Position numbers and translations under genes: made by a program. A DNA stretch of 64,000 nt from Pseudoalteromonas umbrosa (GTDB lineage Bacteria; Pseudomonadota; Gammaproteobacteria; Enterobacterales; Alteromonadaceae), in assembly GCF_030125375.1 (NCBI RefSeq), contig NZ_JASJUU010000001.1, forward strand, positions 248,001 through 312,000, in the 5' to 3' direction. The notes beneath the pieces were generated by a model. The model had not been told where the DNA came from, made no database searches, and worked only from the letters and a program-made list of their open reading frames with translations. This document shows, one piece after another, positions 34,795-43,218 of the stretch. Every line of letters starts with the position of its first letter. Position 1 is the first letter of the stretch.

Positions 34795-37464
34795 ATGCAA
34801 TTGCATGCGTTTAGGAAATCTCTTTTAGCAACATTAATAACCTCTTCACTTTTAGTTGGCTGTGGTGGCAGCGACTCTGAATCTTCTGCTCAATCAAATG
34901 ATAATGTTGCATCTGATTCAAATAATACTAGTAGCTCTGGTACAGATACTGGCAGTGCTGGATCGGGTAATACCGAGGGTAACACTGAGGGTAATACCGA
35001 GGGTAACACTGAGGGTAATACCGAGGGTAATACTGAGGGTAATACCGAGGATAATACTGAGGATAATACTGAGGGTAATACTGAGGGTAATACTGAGGAT
35101 AATACTGAGGGTAATACTGAGGATAATACCGATCCTGATGTTGTGGTTGAGCCTACTGAGCCTGAGCTACCTAAAGATAATCAAGCTCCGGTTGTCGGTA
35201 TTCATGGTGAAAGTGAGGCTTTGGAGCAAAAAGCATTTACGCTAACAGCAGAGGCAACAGATCCAGATGGCGATCAGATAACTTACACTTGGTCTCATGA
35301 TTCTGAGCTTGCAATCTCTATGGAAGGTAGTGATGCGGCGACGTTGTCCGTAACTGTACCTGATATTGATAGAGACCATTTAGTTAACTTTACAGTTTCG
35401 GCAACTGATAGCAATGGCGCAATGACGCAAAGCTCAATTGCAGTGACTGTAAAACGTAAAGTATCCAGCGTAACAATTACTGGTCTTGTTACCGATAAGC
35501 CGATTGTTAATGCATTAGTAGAAGTGAGAGTCGGGGATGAATCTTTTACAACAACAGCAGATAGTCAAGGCGCATACTCTACGTTGATAGAAGTTGATGA
35601 GAGTCAAATAGATAAATTAGTGACCGTGTTTGCCAAAGGGGTTGATACACAGCAGAGTGTGAGTTTTGTATCACAGCTTAGCTCAATTCAGTCACTTATT
35701 GAGCAGGCTGGCGAAGACGCAACGCTTGATAGTTCAGAAAACTTTTCTGTAAATGTAACTAACGTTACTACAGCTGAGCATGTGCTTATGGCGTCGTTTG
35801 ATGATTTACTTGAGTCTGATGAAGAGTATTTAGCAGCGCTTGCAAGTGTAGATGTTCAGAAAAAGATAGACTTGGCAACCCTAATTAAAGTGTTTGTAGA
35901 CAATGATGATATTGATCTACCAGAAGGTGTAGAGTCAACGTTAGACCTAATTGATGATGACTTATCAATTGAACAAGCCCACAATATCATCACTGAAAAA
36001 GATCCAACGCTTTTTGAGAAAACAAAAGAAGAGCTTGAACAGGATAGTGATTTAATTGATCAAGATGTGGAATCACTTGCTGGTGCATTCATCTTACAAT
36101 ACTTACATAACTACGATAGTCCTGCGACGCACATTAATCTAACTGAAGATGGCAAAGGTCAACTTACTGCTATTAATACTGTATCAGTGGAGCATTGGGA
36201 GCAGACTGCAAATGCTGTTTCGATAGAGCTATCAAGTTCATTAGCAGCCCGTAAAGTCAATTCTGATGAAGGCATTGAATCCATTTATGTCAATACACTG
36301 AACTTAACTGTGTTAGGTGAAAATGATGCCTATAAGACAGTCGAAGTGGAGGAAATTGGCGATAAAGTTTTAGGTAACGGCCATAGGGTTGCTCACAATA
36401 ACAAGTACATTACTAACTTAGTCTCTAAAAGTGATATGCCGTCAATTGATATAGAAGATTTGACACAAGGTAGGTGGTACTTAGATCGCTTCCAAAGTGA
36501 TGAGAGCGAAGGTAACGAAGGTTATGGCATTTTCGAATTCTATGCGGATGGAAAAGTATTCGAAAACTTCCCTGACACAGAAGAGCGTGAAGAGCTAGCG
36601 TGGCGCATTGCAGATGATGGTGTGCTTGAACTAATGTACCCTAGAGATGACTCAGATGAAACCGGTACTGTGCGTTTCTGGTTTACGAAAGAAATCGCTG
36701 GTGGCTATGCCTTTGTATCATCAGATAATGAGCATCCAGATTATTCGCATACAGAATATGGTATCTTCATTCAAGAACAAACAATTGAACAAGAAATAGA
36801 CTTTACAGGACGATGGACTGGGGAAGTTGGTAGAAATACAGAGAGTTTCGTGTTCGATTTATTTGAAAATGGTGCGCTGAATGTTAACTATGGTTCAAGC
36901 AGCTTCACTTGGGGTTCTAGTTTTGTTGAAACAGAAGGTCAAGCGCTAGACTTTACTCTAAACAGTACACCACAAACTGTTACTTGCACAGATGCAGAAA
37001 GCTTATGCTTAAATGTGGAAGGTTTGTCTCAGCGCGTACTTGTTGCCGAAGACGACATGGTTGTATTTGAAAGAGAGTTTACTGAAAACCACGTAAGTGG
37101 ATATCAAGAAGAGAAAAGGGAACTTGTCATCTTAAAACAAGAAGGTGATATTGAATTAAATGGATTCAACAAAGAGTTCTTTAGCTACACGCGTACATAC
37201 TTCCTTGACCCATCGATGCAACGTGAGGATGATCAGGTGATACTTGAACCGAGCATTGTTAATGGCGAGCGAGTATATACTTTAGGTATATTTGGTGAAA
37301 CACACCAGATCACTCTTGTTGACGGTCAAATGCGTTTTAAACTAGATGATAAAGACTGGACTTTCGAGCTACTAGAGTACTCACAGCAAGGTATTACGGT
37401 ATGTGAATATGAAGTTGGTCAATCGTGTGAAACTGAAATGACTTGGTTGTTCTCTAAACCATAA
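34795..37464 (+). CDS. Surface lipoprotein with G/D-N-T-E tandem repeats and Ig-like domains
   Basis: Lipoprotein of 889 residues; lipobox LLVGC with Cys23. Residues about 58-113 are fourteen copies of a four-residue unit (GNTE or DNTE), forming a low-complexity linker. A PKD/cadherin-like domain (APVVGIHGESE..., ATDPDGDQITYTW, FTVSATDSNG) follows, then a carboxypeptidase-regulatory-like unit (ITGLVTDKPIVNALVEV). The C-terminal half has beta-rich segments (GRWYLDRF, TGRWTGEVG) and several Cys. Similar overall plan to the 2183 lipoprotein. An AGGAAG ribosome site precedes the ATG. A role in adhesion or matrix is inference. Confidence 0.8.
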   Translation: MQLHAFRKSLLATLITSSLLVGCGGSDSESSAQSNDNVASDSNNTSSSGTDTGSAGSGNTEGNTEGNTEGNTEGNTEGNTEGNTEDNTEDNTEGNTEGNTEDNTEGNTEDNTDPDVVVEPTEPELPKDNQAPVVGIHGESEALEQKAFTLTAEATDPDGDQITYTWSHDSELAISMEGSDAATLSVTVPDIDRDHLVNFTVSATDSNGAMTQSSIAVTVKRKVSSVTITGLVTDKPIVNALVEVRVGDESFTTTADSQGAYSTLIEVDESQIDKLVTVFAKGVDTQQSVSFVSQLSSIQSLIEQAGEDATLDSSENFSVNVTNVTTAEHVLMASFDDLLESDEEYLAALASVDVQKKIDLATLIKVFVDNDDIDLPEGVESTLDLIDDDLSIEQAHNIITEKDPTLFEKTKEELEQDSDLIDQDVESLAGAFILQYLHNYDSPATHINLTEDGKGQLTAINTVSVEHWEQTANAVSIELSSSLAARKVNSDEGIESIYVNTLNLTVLGENDAYKTVEVEEIGDKVLGNGHRVAHNNKYITNLVSKSDMPSIDIEDLTQGRWYLDRFQSDESEGNEGYGIFEFYADGKVFENFPDTEEREELAWRIADDGVLELMYPRDDSDETGTVRFWFTKEIAGGYAFVSSDNEHPDYSHTEYGIFIQEQTIEQEIDFTGRWTGEVGRNTESFVFDLFENGALNVNYGSSSFTWGSSFVETEGQALDFTLNSTPQTVTCTDAESLCLNVEGLSQRVLVAEDDMVVFEREFTENHVSGYQEEKRELVILKQEGDIELNGFNKEFFSYTRTYFLDPSMQREDDQVILEPSIVNGERVYTLGIFGETHQITLVDGQMRFKLDDKDWTFELLEYSQQGITVCEYEVGQSCETEMTWLFSKP
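34966..35133 (+). repeat. Fourteen 12-bp tandem repeats inside the lipoprotein gene
   Basis: Unit GGTAATACCGAG with GGTAACACTGAG, GGTAATACTGAG and GATAATACTGAG variants, 168 bp in all. The 12-bp unit keeps frame, so copy-number change alters only linker length. Confidence 0.9.
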
Positions 37465-37514
37465 TAAAGGTTTTCATACTTTTCTAATGTAACACGTTTA
37501 TATCAAAAAAAATC

Positions 37515-37549
37515 AAAAGCGCGTTTTAAGTATTAAAATGCGCTTTTTT
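37515..37549 (+). terminator. Terminator of the repeat-bearing lipoprotein
   Basis: AAAAGCGCGTTTTAA and TTAAAATGCGCTTTT (15 bp, one G-T) with a GTA loop and a T-tail. Confidence 0.85.
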
Positions 37550-37590
37550 ACTGCGTAGTAATTCTGGTCGTTTTTAAGCTTACCCGTCAA

Positions 37591-38061
37591 CTAACTCTTT
37601 TGTGACTTGCTCAGTACAAGAAAAATGCCCGCAACCATTAAAATTAGTCCAGCTAGTCGTTTAATGTCTAATTTGAACTGTGTAACACCAAAAAATCCGA
37701 AGTGATCGATCAGCGTCATTGCAACTAGTTGTCCAAGCAACACAAATGTGATGGCATTGGCAATACCAAATCTTGGAGCCACCCAAGTAATAGTCAAAAT
37801 ATAAAACATGACGAAGCATCCACCGAGATAAAAATACCAAGGTGTATCTTTGGTAAAGAGTGATTTTGGTATGCCATTGCTACCAAATAAGTAGATAAGC
37901 GCGATACAAAAGCCCACAAATAATAAAATCGTTGCAGCAAGTGCGGTGTTTTGCAACTTATTACCTAAGCCACCATTTAAGGCTGCCATGACAGGGATCC
38001 CAAGTCCAGCCACAAACATGATAAGCGCGTATACAGTAATGCTATGTGAATTTTGCAACAT
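37591..38061 (-). CDS. YdcZ/DUF606-type DMT-superfamily inner-membrane protein
   Basis: Membrane protein of 156 residues with five hydrophobic helices, matching the DUF606 (YdcZ) family of the drug/metabolite transporter superfamily: VAGLGIPVMAALNGGLG, FYLGGCFVMFYILTITWVAPRFGIANAITFVLLGQLVAM and LAGLILMVAGIFLVL. The function of YdcZ proteins is unassigned. A 27-codon ORF ends one base before its ATG (see 38063). Confidence 0.8.
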   Translation of the reverse strand: MLQNSHSITVYALIMFVAGLGIPVMAALNGGLGNKLQNTALAATILLFVGFCIALIYLFGSNGIPKSLFTKDTPWYFYLGGCFVMFYILTITWVAPRFGIANAITFVLLGQLVAMTLIDHFGFFGVTQFKLDIKRLAGLILMVAGIFLVLSKSQKS

Positions 38062-38062
38062 A

Positions 38063-38146
38063 TTAAAAGCCTTTCATTGGATTGTTCAATATAAGTGTTT
38101 GTTTTGGCTTTAATTCGGAGGTGGTTCTTAAGATAATTTGAGACAT
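38063..38146 (-). CDS. 27-residue upstream ORF coupled to the YdcZ gene
   Basis: MSQIILRTTSELKPKQTLIL... and seven more residues. AAGGA stands six bases before the ATG. The TAA stop is one base from the start codon of the downstream transporter, which lacks a strong ribosome site of its own. It may be a coupled small protein or a leader that controls translation; no family recognised. Confidence 0.4.
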   Translation of the reverse strand: MSQIILRTTSELKPKQTLILNNPMKGF

Positions 38147-38463
38147 GTTCATTCCTTTAGAAAGCAAATCAATATTGATTATTGTCTTTGCATGTTAGAT
38201 GTTCAACTAACTAATTCAGAATAAATTACTTAGCACTTTCTGTGTGACCTCTGCCAGCTTTCAGCGAGACACTGGCTCATTTTGATTTACGATTGTTATG
38301 ACCATTTACTTGAGTTCGGGTATATGTTTGGATTACATCTGTATATAAAAAATTGCGTTAGCAAAATTTTAGAGGTGCAGGCTCGGTGCACCACAAATAT
38401 GGTTTGTCGTTTTCACAAGAAAGTATTCAAAATCGATAAAAATAACAAGAATGGGAAACAACT
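38147..38463. other. Intergenic region, no gene seen
   Basis: About 320 bp between divergent YdcZ and SDR genes, containing both promoters. An open 62-codon frame overlapping the SDR start is judged a shadow. No hairpin or operator seen. Confidence 0.35.
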
Positions 38464-39201
38464 ATGTTGAAAAATGCGATTATCATTGGAGCGACATCAG
38501 GTATTGGTAGAGCGCTAGCAATTTATATGGCGCAACAAGGCTATGTATTGGGACTTACTGGTCGACGGGAAGCGCTACTGTCTTCATTACAACACGGTAT
38601 ACCATCAGAGACGTTTACAGCTGTGATGGACATCTCTAAACCACATGATGCGGCTGAGAAGTTTGAGCAACTACTAAATAAAATGCAACGTGTAGATATT
38701 GTGCTTATTAACGCTGGTACGGGGAGTTGTGAACCTGAGTTCCCACTGCGAGCTGAGCTAGATACTGTCGCGGTCAATGTCTCTGGTTTTACCGCGATTG
38801 CAAATTCAGCTTATCACTATTTTACAAAACAAGGCCACGGACATATCGCTGCAACCTCTTCGATTATGGCGCTGCGCGGTGGACCTTGCCCATCATACAA
38901 TGCATCCAAAGCATATATGTCGAACTACTTAGAAGGATTATATTGCCGCGCCTACAGGGCTGGAATAGACATCAGTATCACAGATATTCGCCCAGGGTTT
39001 GTTGATACGCAGATGGCTAAAGGTGATGGTATTTTTTGGCTCGCGCCAGTGGAGAAAGCCGCTGTGCAAATCTTAAGGGCGATAGAGCAAAAAAAGCGGG
39101 TGGCTTATATTACAAAACGGTGGCGGTTAATTGCTATTTTGATGCAAGTTTTGCCGTTTAGGGCCTTTGTGAGGTTGGCGCTAGGCAAAAAAGGCAATTA
39201 A
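38464..39201 (+). CDS. Short-chain dehydrogenase/reductase
   Basis: SDR enzyme of 245 residues. The Rossmann motif is GATSGIGRA near the N-terminus, NAGTG follows, and the catalytic Ser of AATSSIMA is followed by YNASKAYM with the Tyr-X3-Lys pair. The C-terminal part ends in a hydrophobic stretch (ILMQVLPFRAFVRLALG), as in membrane-associated lipid-metabolising SDRs. NADP(H) preference is suggested by TGRREAL after strand 2. Substrate unknown. Confidence 0.88.
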   Translation: MLKNAIIIGATSGIGRALAIYMAQQGYVLGLTGRREALLSSLQHGIPSETFTAVMDISKPHDAAEKFEQLLNKMQRVDIVLINAGTGSCEPEFPLRAELDTVAVNVSGFTAIANSAYHYFTKQGHGHIAATSSIMALRGGPCPSYNASKAYMSNYLEGLYCRAYRAGIDISITDIRPGFVDTQMAKGDGIFWLAPVEKAAVQILRAIEQKKRVAYITKRWRLIAILMQVLPFRAFVRLALGKKGN

Positions 39202-39609
39202 GATCAGGTCATTAAACTCAATTTTCTCGGTGAATGAACTGCCGTATCAGTCATTTATTTTAGGCATGTAATGTCTTGTAATGGTTATAAAGAGAAGCTC
39301 TCCTATAATTTTACATTCTTAAGCAACGAAGGATGAAGTCATGTCTTTTATTGCAATCCCAAGTAATTTACGCCCAATGTGAATAAGCCTATTTAAGTTT
39401 GGTAAAGACTTGCTGTGTAATCTAACAGTGCAGTTATCCGTTTTAGATTGGCGTTTTGAGTTTATTTTTAAAGGTGATTTTAGTTCTTGAAGTATTCTCA
39501 TTTTATATGAGCACACGACAAGTACTGTAAGGGGATGTTGGTAGTTTTCACCACAAATTATACGGCATTGGTAATGATGGAATAGATATGAAAAGTCGGA
39601 GATATAAAA
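39202..39609. other. Intergenic region, no gene seen
   Basis: About 410 bp before the orphan gene at 39610. A 65-codon minus-strand frame at 39319-39516 lacks a ribosome site and any recognisable content and is not called. Confidence 0.35.
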
Positions 39610-40146
39610 ATGAGTTTAACATTTGAACAATTCAGGCTAGCAGTTCAAGGGGATGATGAACTTCTTAGATTCACGGAGAAAGAGGGAAAAGCGAGCAAAG
39701 TCACCTACGCGGGTGCCGAATATCGAGTTTGGGAGCCTACAACAGTTGATTTGTCTGGGCCATGTTACATATATTCTTTAATTTCCAAGGTCGATGTAGT
39801 TGTAACAGGAAGAGATGTTCATGCATCTGTAAAAATGGATTTTGACAGTAGGACAGGTAGGATACGAGGGATATTTGTTTCTAGTGGTAAAGGGGATGAT
39901 GATGATCAACTAAAAGGGGTTAATGCTTCCTATTTTGTTGATGATCTTGATGCTGCAAATTTTGCTGATGACTTACCTGAGCTCGCTGCTGCAATAACTG
40001 TTTCGCAAATTGCGGCAAAAATAGTGGACTTATTTACCATGGATAACACAGGAGCTGTCGCAATGTTTCCACATATTATTGCAAACAAAGTTGTTGGCAC
40101 CTACCTAGTGAGAGTACATAACAAACTTAACCAAAATTATCTGTAA
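39610..40146 (+). CDS. Hypothetical protein, 178 residues
   Basis: Unrecognised soluble protein without signal peptide or membrane helices. The N-terminal half is beta-rich (VTYAGAEYRVWEPTTV, CYIYSLISKVDVVVTG, VKMDFDSRTGRIRGIFVS) and contains an acidic GKGDDDDQ loop; the second half is helical (LPELAAAITVSQIAAKIVDLF). A GGAGATATAA stretch before the ATG gives a plausible ribosome site. It stands alone between an SDR and a terminator. No role proposed. Confidence 0.5.
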   Translation: MSLTFEQFRLAVQGDDELLRFTEKEGKASKVTYAGAEYRVWEPTTVDLSGPCYIYSLISKVDVVVTGRDVHASVKMDFDSRTGRIRGIFVSSGKGDDDDQLKGVNASYFVDDLDAANFADDLPELAAAITVSQIAAKIVDLFTMDNTGAVAMFPHIIANKVVGTYLVRVHNKLNQNYL

Positions 40147-40218
40147 TTCAAAATAGCTCCCTTCTCAGCAGCGAGGTGAAATATCGTGGCTATTGCTATG
40201 GAAATTAATTTAGCAAAA

Positions 40219-40255
40219 CAAAAAAGCGCAAAGACATATTAAGCCTTTGCGCTTT
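40219..40255 (-). terminator. Terminator of the maoP-ligase operon
   Basis: AAAGCGCAAAG and CTTTGCGCTTT (11 bp perfect, 11-nt loop); read on the minus strand it is followed by TTTTTTG. Lies 33 bp past the ligase stop codon. Confidence 0.85.
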
Positions 40256-40287
40256 AACCACTCTCGCATCAATGGATGTTTACCAAA

Positions 40288-41268
40288 TTAAGCTTCGGCT
40301 TTCGGTTGTGTTTTGGATGGACTTTTCTTTGCATCTACTTGCTTCGTATCCATAGGCATTTTGTCAAAAATACCAAGTCGAATACGAATAAAGTGGAAAA
40401 TTTCTTTTGGTACATTAATATCCAATGCTGTTTCCAGCCCTTCAAAACCGGGAGAAGAGTTTGCTTCGCAAATCTTAAAGTGTTCTTGATCAAACAATAA
40501 ATCAATACCCGCGACATCCAACCCCAACACATTAGCTGTTTGTGTTGCTAACCATTCAATTTCTGGTGTAATCGGGTGAGGGCGACCTTTAGCGCCTGCA
40601 CTGACATTTGCTTTGAAGTTTTCACCATTGGAGTTACGCTCCATACAGGCAACAGCACGACCACCGATAGTGAAGATGCGCAGATCTCTGCCATGGCTGG
40701 CTTTCACAAATTGCTGCAAAATGATGTTGGCTTTAGGGTTGGTCGCCTCAATTAGCTGCATTAAGTCATCAAATTCGCCTTTTGACTTTGATAAAAATAC
40801 ACCGCTACCTTGGGAGCCAGATAGTGTTTTTACAACAACCGGAAAACCAATTTGCCTTTCAACCAAAGCAACATTTACCGGAAATTTAACCAGCATGGTG
40901 TCAGGCGTTGGCAAGTTTTTTTGTGCCAAAATTTGTTGGGCAAACAGTTTATCTTTAACTGTCTCAATGGAGTTTGAGCTGTTGACACAGTACACACCTA
41001 AGCGCTCTAAATGACGAATAATTGCCAATGCAAAATAGGTGGTGCCTGCGCCCATACGCGGTAACACGAAGTCTGGGAGTTCATGTTTTTTGCCATCAAT
41101 GAGGATACTTTTTTCATCATCACGGGTGACTGTTAAATCAAATTGATCTGGAGAAAATACTTCGAGTTCGATGTTTTCTTCTTTAGCAACTTCAACAAGC
41201 CTATGGATCTCATAGGCTTCTTGTCGAAGTAAACTCGCATTTTCTTTGTAAATTATCCAGCCTCGCAC
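40288..41268 (-). CDS. RimK-like ATP-grasp ligase
   Basis: ATP-grasp enzyme of 326 residues of the RimK/alpha-L-glutamate ligase type. Core segments are VKDKLFAQQILAQKNLPTP, FPVVVKTLSGSQGSGV (ATP loop), and NIILQQFVKASHGRDLRIFTIGGRAVACMER, with the Mg-binding FKICEANSSPGFEGLE near the C-terminus. It should form an amide bond between an acceptor carboxylate and an amino acid, possibly poly-glutamylation of a protein. The start GTG shares one base with the stop of maoP (TAGTG), so it is translationally coupled to it. Target unknown. Confidence 0.88.
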   Translation of the reverse strand: MRGWIIYKENASLLRQEAYEIHRLVEVAKEENIELEVFSPDQFDLTVTRDDEKSILIDGKKHELPDFVLPRMGAGTTYFALAIIRHLERLGVYCVNSSNSIETVKDKLFAQQILAQKNLPTPDTMLVKFPVNVALVERQIGFPVVVKTLSGSQGSGVFLSKSKGEFDDLMQLIEATNPKANIILQQFVKASHGRDLRIFTIGGRAVACMERNSNGENFKANVSAGAKGRPHPITPEIEWLATQTANVLGLDVAGIDLLFDQEHFKICEANSSPGFEGLETALDINVPKEIFHFIRIRLGIFDKMPMDTKQVDAKKSPSKTQPKAEA

Positions 41269-41612
41269 TAATAACTTTCCTCTATTTCGTTATATGAATC
41301 TTGATTGTTTGATTTTGAAGTTGCGCTTAAAGTATGAATACTGCGCTTCTGCGTGAGTTTTTTGTATTTTTGCCAAAGCAACTCGACCCTAGTGTCGCTT
41401 TCTTTAACGCCATCTACAGTCTTTAAAAATTGCTCTTCCACTTGGTTGGCTGGTGCTTGCAACCTTTGCTCTAATGCAAATAACCTGCGTCCAACCTGCG
41501 TGAGTAATTCAGATTCTTGAATCGTAAAGTGCCCACTGCGATTAAATCCGTTTGGAAAATTGATATCATCATAGAAGTTGCTTGATTTTAAAAAGCCGTG
41601 TAATAGTTCCAT
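41268..41612 (-). CDS. maoP: MaoP-like (YifE, DUF413) macrodomain protein
   Basis: Small protein of 114 residues matching E. coli MaoP/YifE from memory: NFYDDINFPNGFNRSGHFTIQESELL aligns with the [24 protein letters not shown] core, and VELLWQKYKKLTQKRSIHTLS with the C-terminal VWSKYMTRIKRPKRFHTLS. In E. coli MaoP with its 17-bp site maoS organises the Ori macrodomain. The ATG at 41612 is chosen over 41666 because it gives the family's length and N-terminus. It is divergent from hdfR, as in E. coli, and overlaps an ATP-grasp ligase gene downstream. Confidence 0.85.
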   Translation of the reverse strand: MELLHGFLKSSNFYDDINFPNGFNRSGHFTIQESELLTQVGRRLFALEQRLQAPANQVEEQFLKTVDGVKESDTRVELLWQKYKKLTQKRSIHTLSATSKSNNQDSYNEIEESY

Positions 41613-41692
41613 AACGCTATGCTCTTGTTGACAAACAATAGTATTTTCACGGAGTATGCGGCGCATTCTAGTTTGTGTACAACAATATAATT

Positions 41693-41707
41693 TTATCGTA
41701 ACGATAA
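41693..41707. promoter_or_regulatory. 15-bp palindrome TTATCGT-A-ACGATAA between maoP and hdfR
   Basis: Perfect 7-bp arms around one central base, 10 bp before the hdfR GTG. It fits a LysR site (T-N11-A) for HdfR autoregulation. It is also a candidate counterpart of E. coli maoS, the 17-bp site in the maoP control region; I do not remember that sequence well enough to confirm it. Confidence 0.7.
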
Positions 41708-41717
41708 GAGGAAACCG

Positions 41718-42590
41718 GTGGATATTGAGCTTATAAAAACCTTCTTAGAAGTGAAGGATAGTCGTCACTTTGGCAAGGCTGCGGAAAACTTATATTTAAC
41801 GCAAGCTGCTGTAAGTTCTAGAATAAGACAGTTAGAGCAGTATTTTGGTGTGCAGTTATTTGTGCGAAATCGCAATAACATTCAACTGACTCCTGCCGGT
41901 GAAAGGTTAGTAAGTCATGCTGAAACCATGCTAAAAACACTGCGCATGGCTAAACAAGATGTGGCGTTGACTACAGAGCAATTAACGCAAATTAGTTTGG
42001 CGGGGACGCCTAACACTTGGGATACCTATATACATGATGCCATCTCAAAAATTTATGCAAGGCATCCTAATTTAAGCTTGGTGGCTGAAATTCAATCTCG
42101 CGAGCAAATTACGCGTCATCTTCTTGAACGAACGCTCGATGTGGCGATTTTGTTCGATCCTCCCAAAGTAGACGAGCTTAAACTTGAGCACCTTCACACA
42201 TTTGAGTTGGTACCTGTGTCTACGTTTTCTGCAGAGGTCGAAAATCCAGAAGAAGTAAAACGCTATATCATGGTTGATTGGGGAACTAACTTTAATAGTT
42301 GGCATGCAAAAGCATTAAAAGATATCGCAACGCCATCTGTTCGCACGAGTACTGCGAGAATTGCACTTGATCTGATTTTACAATGTGGAGGAAGCACTTA
42401 TTTACCTGATGTGATTGTAGAGTCCTATATCGAGCAAAAGATGTTGTATCGCTTGGATGATTTACCTACATTCTCTAGAGAACTATTTGTTGCCTATCAT
42501 AAAGAGAATGAAAACGCCGATAAGCTTCATGAGATCCGAAAAATGCTAGGAAAAGAAGAACCTGAAGCACCGTCGATCTTAACGCCTTAG
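41718..42590 (+). CDS. hdfR: HdfR-like LysR-family regulator
   Basis: LysR regulator of 290 residues. The N-terminus MDIELIKTFLEVKDSRHFGKAAENLYLTQAAVSSRIRQLE and VQLFVRNRNNIQLTPAGERL is close to E. coli HdfR by recollection (H-F-G-x-A-A-E-x-L-Y-L-T-Q). The effector domain is more divergent. It starts with GTG after AAGAGGAAA. The divergent hdfR/maoP arrangement is the same as in E. coli, which strengthens the assignment. In E. coli HdfR represses flhDC and activates gltBD; whether that holds here is unknown. Confidence 0.85.
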   Translation: MDIELIKTFLEVKDSRHFGKAAENLYLTQAAVSSRIRQLEQYFGVQLFVRNRNNIQLTPAGERLVSHAETMLKTLRMAKQDVALTTEQLTQISLAGTPNTWDTYIHDAISKIYARHPNLSLVAEIQSREQITRHLLERTLDVAILFDPPKVDELKLEHLHTFELVPVSTFSAEVENPEEVKRYIMVDWGTNFNSWHAKALKDIATPSVRTSTARIALDLILQCGGSTYLPDVIVESYIEQKMLYRLDDLPTFSRELFVAYHKENENADKLHEIRKMLGKEEPEAPSILTP

Positions 42591-42711
42591 CTACTGTAAC
42601 AGCTCTGAGAAAAAACAAATGTACAATTTTCTCTGTTAGGCTTGTCAATCTTTGATAAATGGCTAAGATCCTGCGTTTGAATTGCCTTTAAACCTAACCG
42701 CTGAGCACAAG

Positions 42712-43218
42712 ATGCCAAAATCGAGAACCAGTCAGTTGATTTACACTGTTGCATTAAATAGAGCTTTTTTATTATTTCCATTAGTTTTGATTTGTTTGCT
42801 AGTGACCAATATTACCGTAGAAGATTTACGTTTTTTATTTGGCCATATGGATGAACATGGTTATCAAAACATCATAGATAATGAAGCGACGATCACGATT
42901 TTACTGATTGGTTTTGGCGCAGTAATGGATGGTCGTAAAATCCTTTCAAAACGAGCTTGGGACAGTAAGCAAGATCCAAGTTTGGAGCAGCATAAACTAT
43001 TGAATGAAACCTCCGAGTATTACGGGTTTATGCTCATTGTGATCGGTATTTCGATTGAGATAGTTGACCAGCTAGCAAGTTATATGCGTAACTTTCAGAT
43101 TGAGTTACTCATGTTTGAAGCATGGTTCAGCATTGTATTGAATATAGTCGCAATTGGCGTGATGCTTAAAGCCGCTTATAAAATTGCAGTCATAGATAAG
43201 CAAGCACACCAGCTGTAG
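42712..43218 (+). CDS. Inner-membrane protein, unknown
   Basis: Protein of 168 residues from ATG 42712 (a longer TTG frame begins 42682). Hydrophobic helices lie at about 16-33 (AFLLFPLVLICLLV), 58-70, 104-122 and 132-152. A central polar loop KRAWDSKQDPSLEQHKLL is probably cytoplasmic. I recognise no family. It lies downstream of hdfR by about 120 bp and convergent with a methyltransferase-like gene, with stop codons adjoining. Function unknown. Confidence 0.65.
   Translation: MPKSRTSQLIYTVALNRAFLLFPLVLICLLVTNITVEDLRFLFGHMDEHGYQNIIDNEATITILLIGFGAVMDGRKILSKRAWDSKQDPSLEQHKLLNETSEYYGFMLIVIGISIEIVDQLASYMRNFQIELLMFEAWFSIVLNIVAIGVMLKAAYKIAVIDKQAHQL

Noticed and set aside
34856..35245. 129-codon frame through the tandem repeat
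   Set aside because: Shadow frame created by the repeat inside the lipoprotein gene.
39319..39516. 65-codon minus-strand ORF before the orphan gene
   Set aside because: No ribosome site and no recognisable content.
42587..42781. 64-codon minus-strand ORF with two Cys
   Set aside because: Antisense to the start of the membrane protein gene, with no ribosome site.
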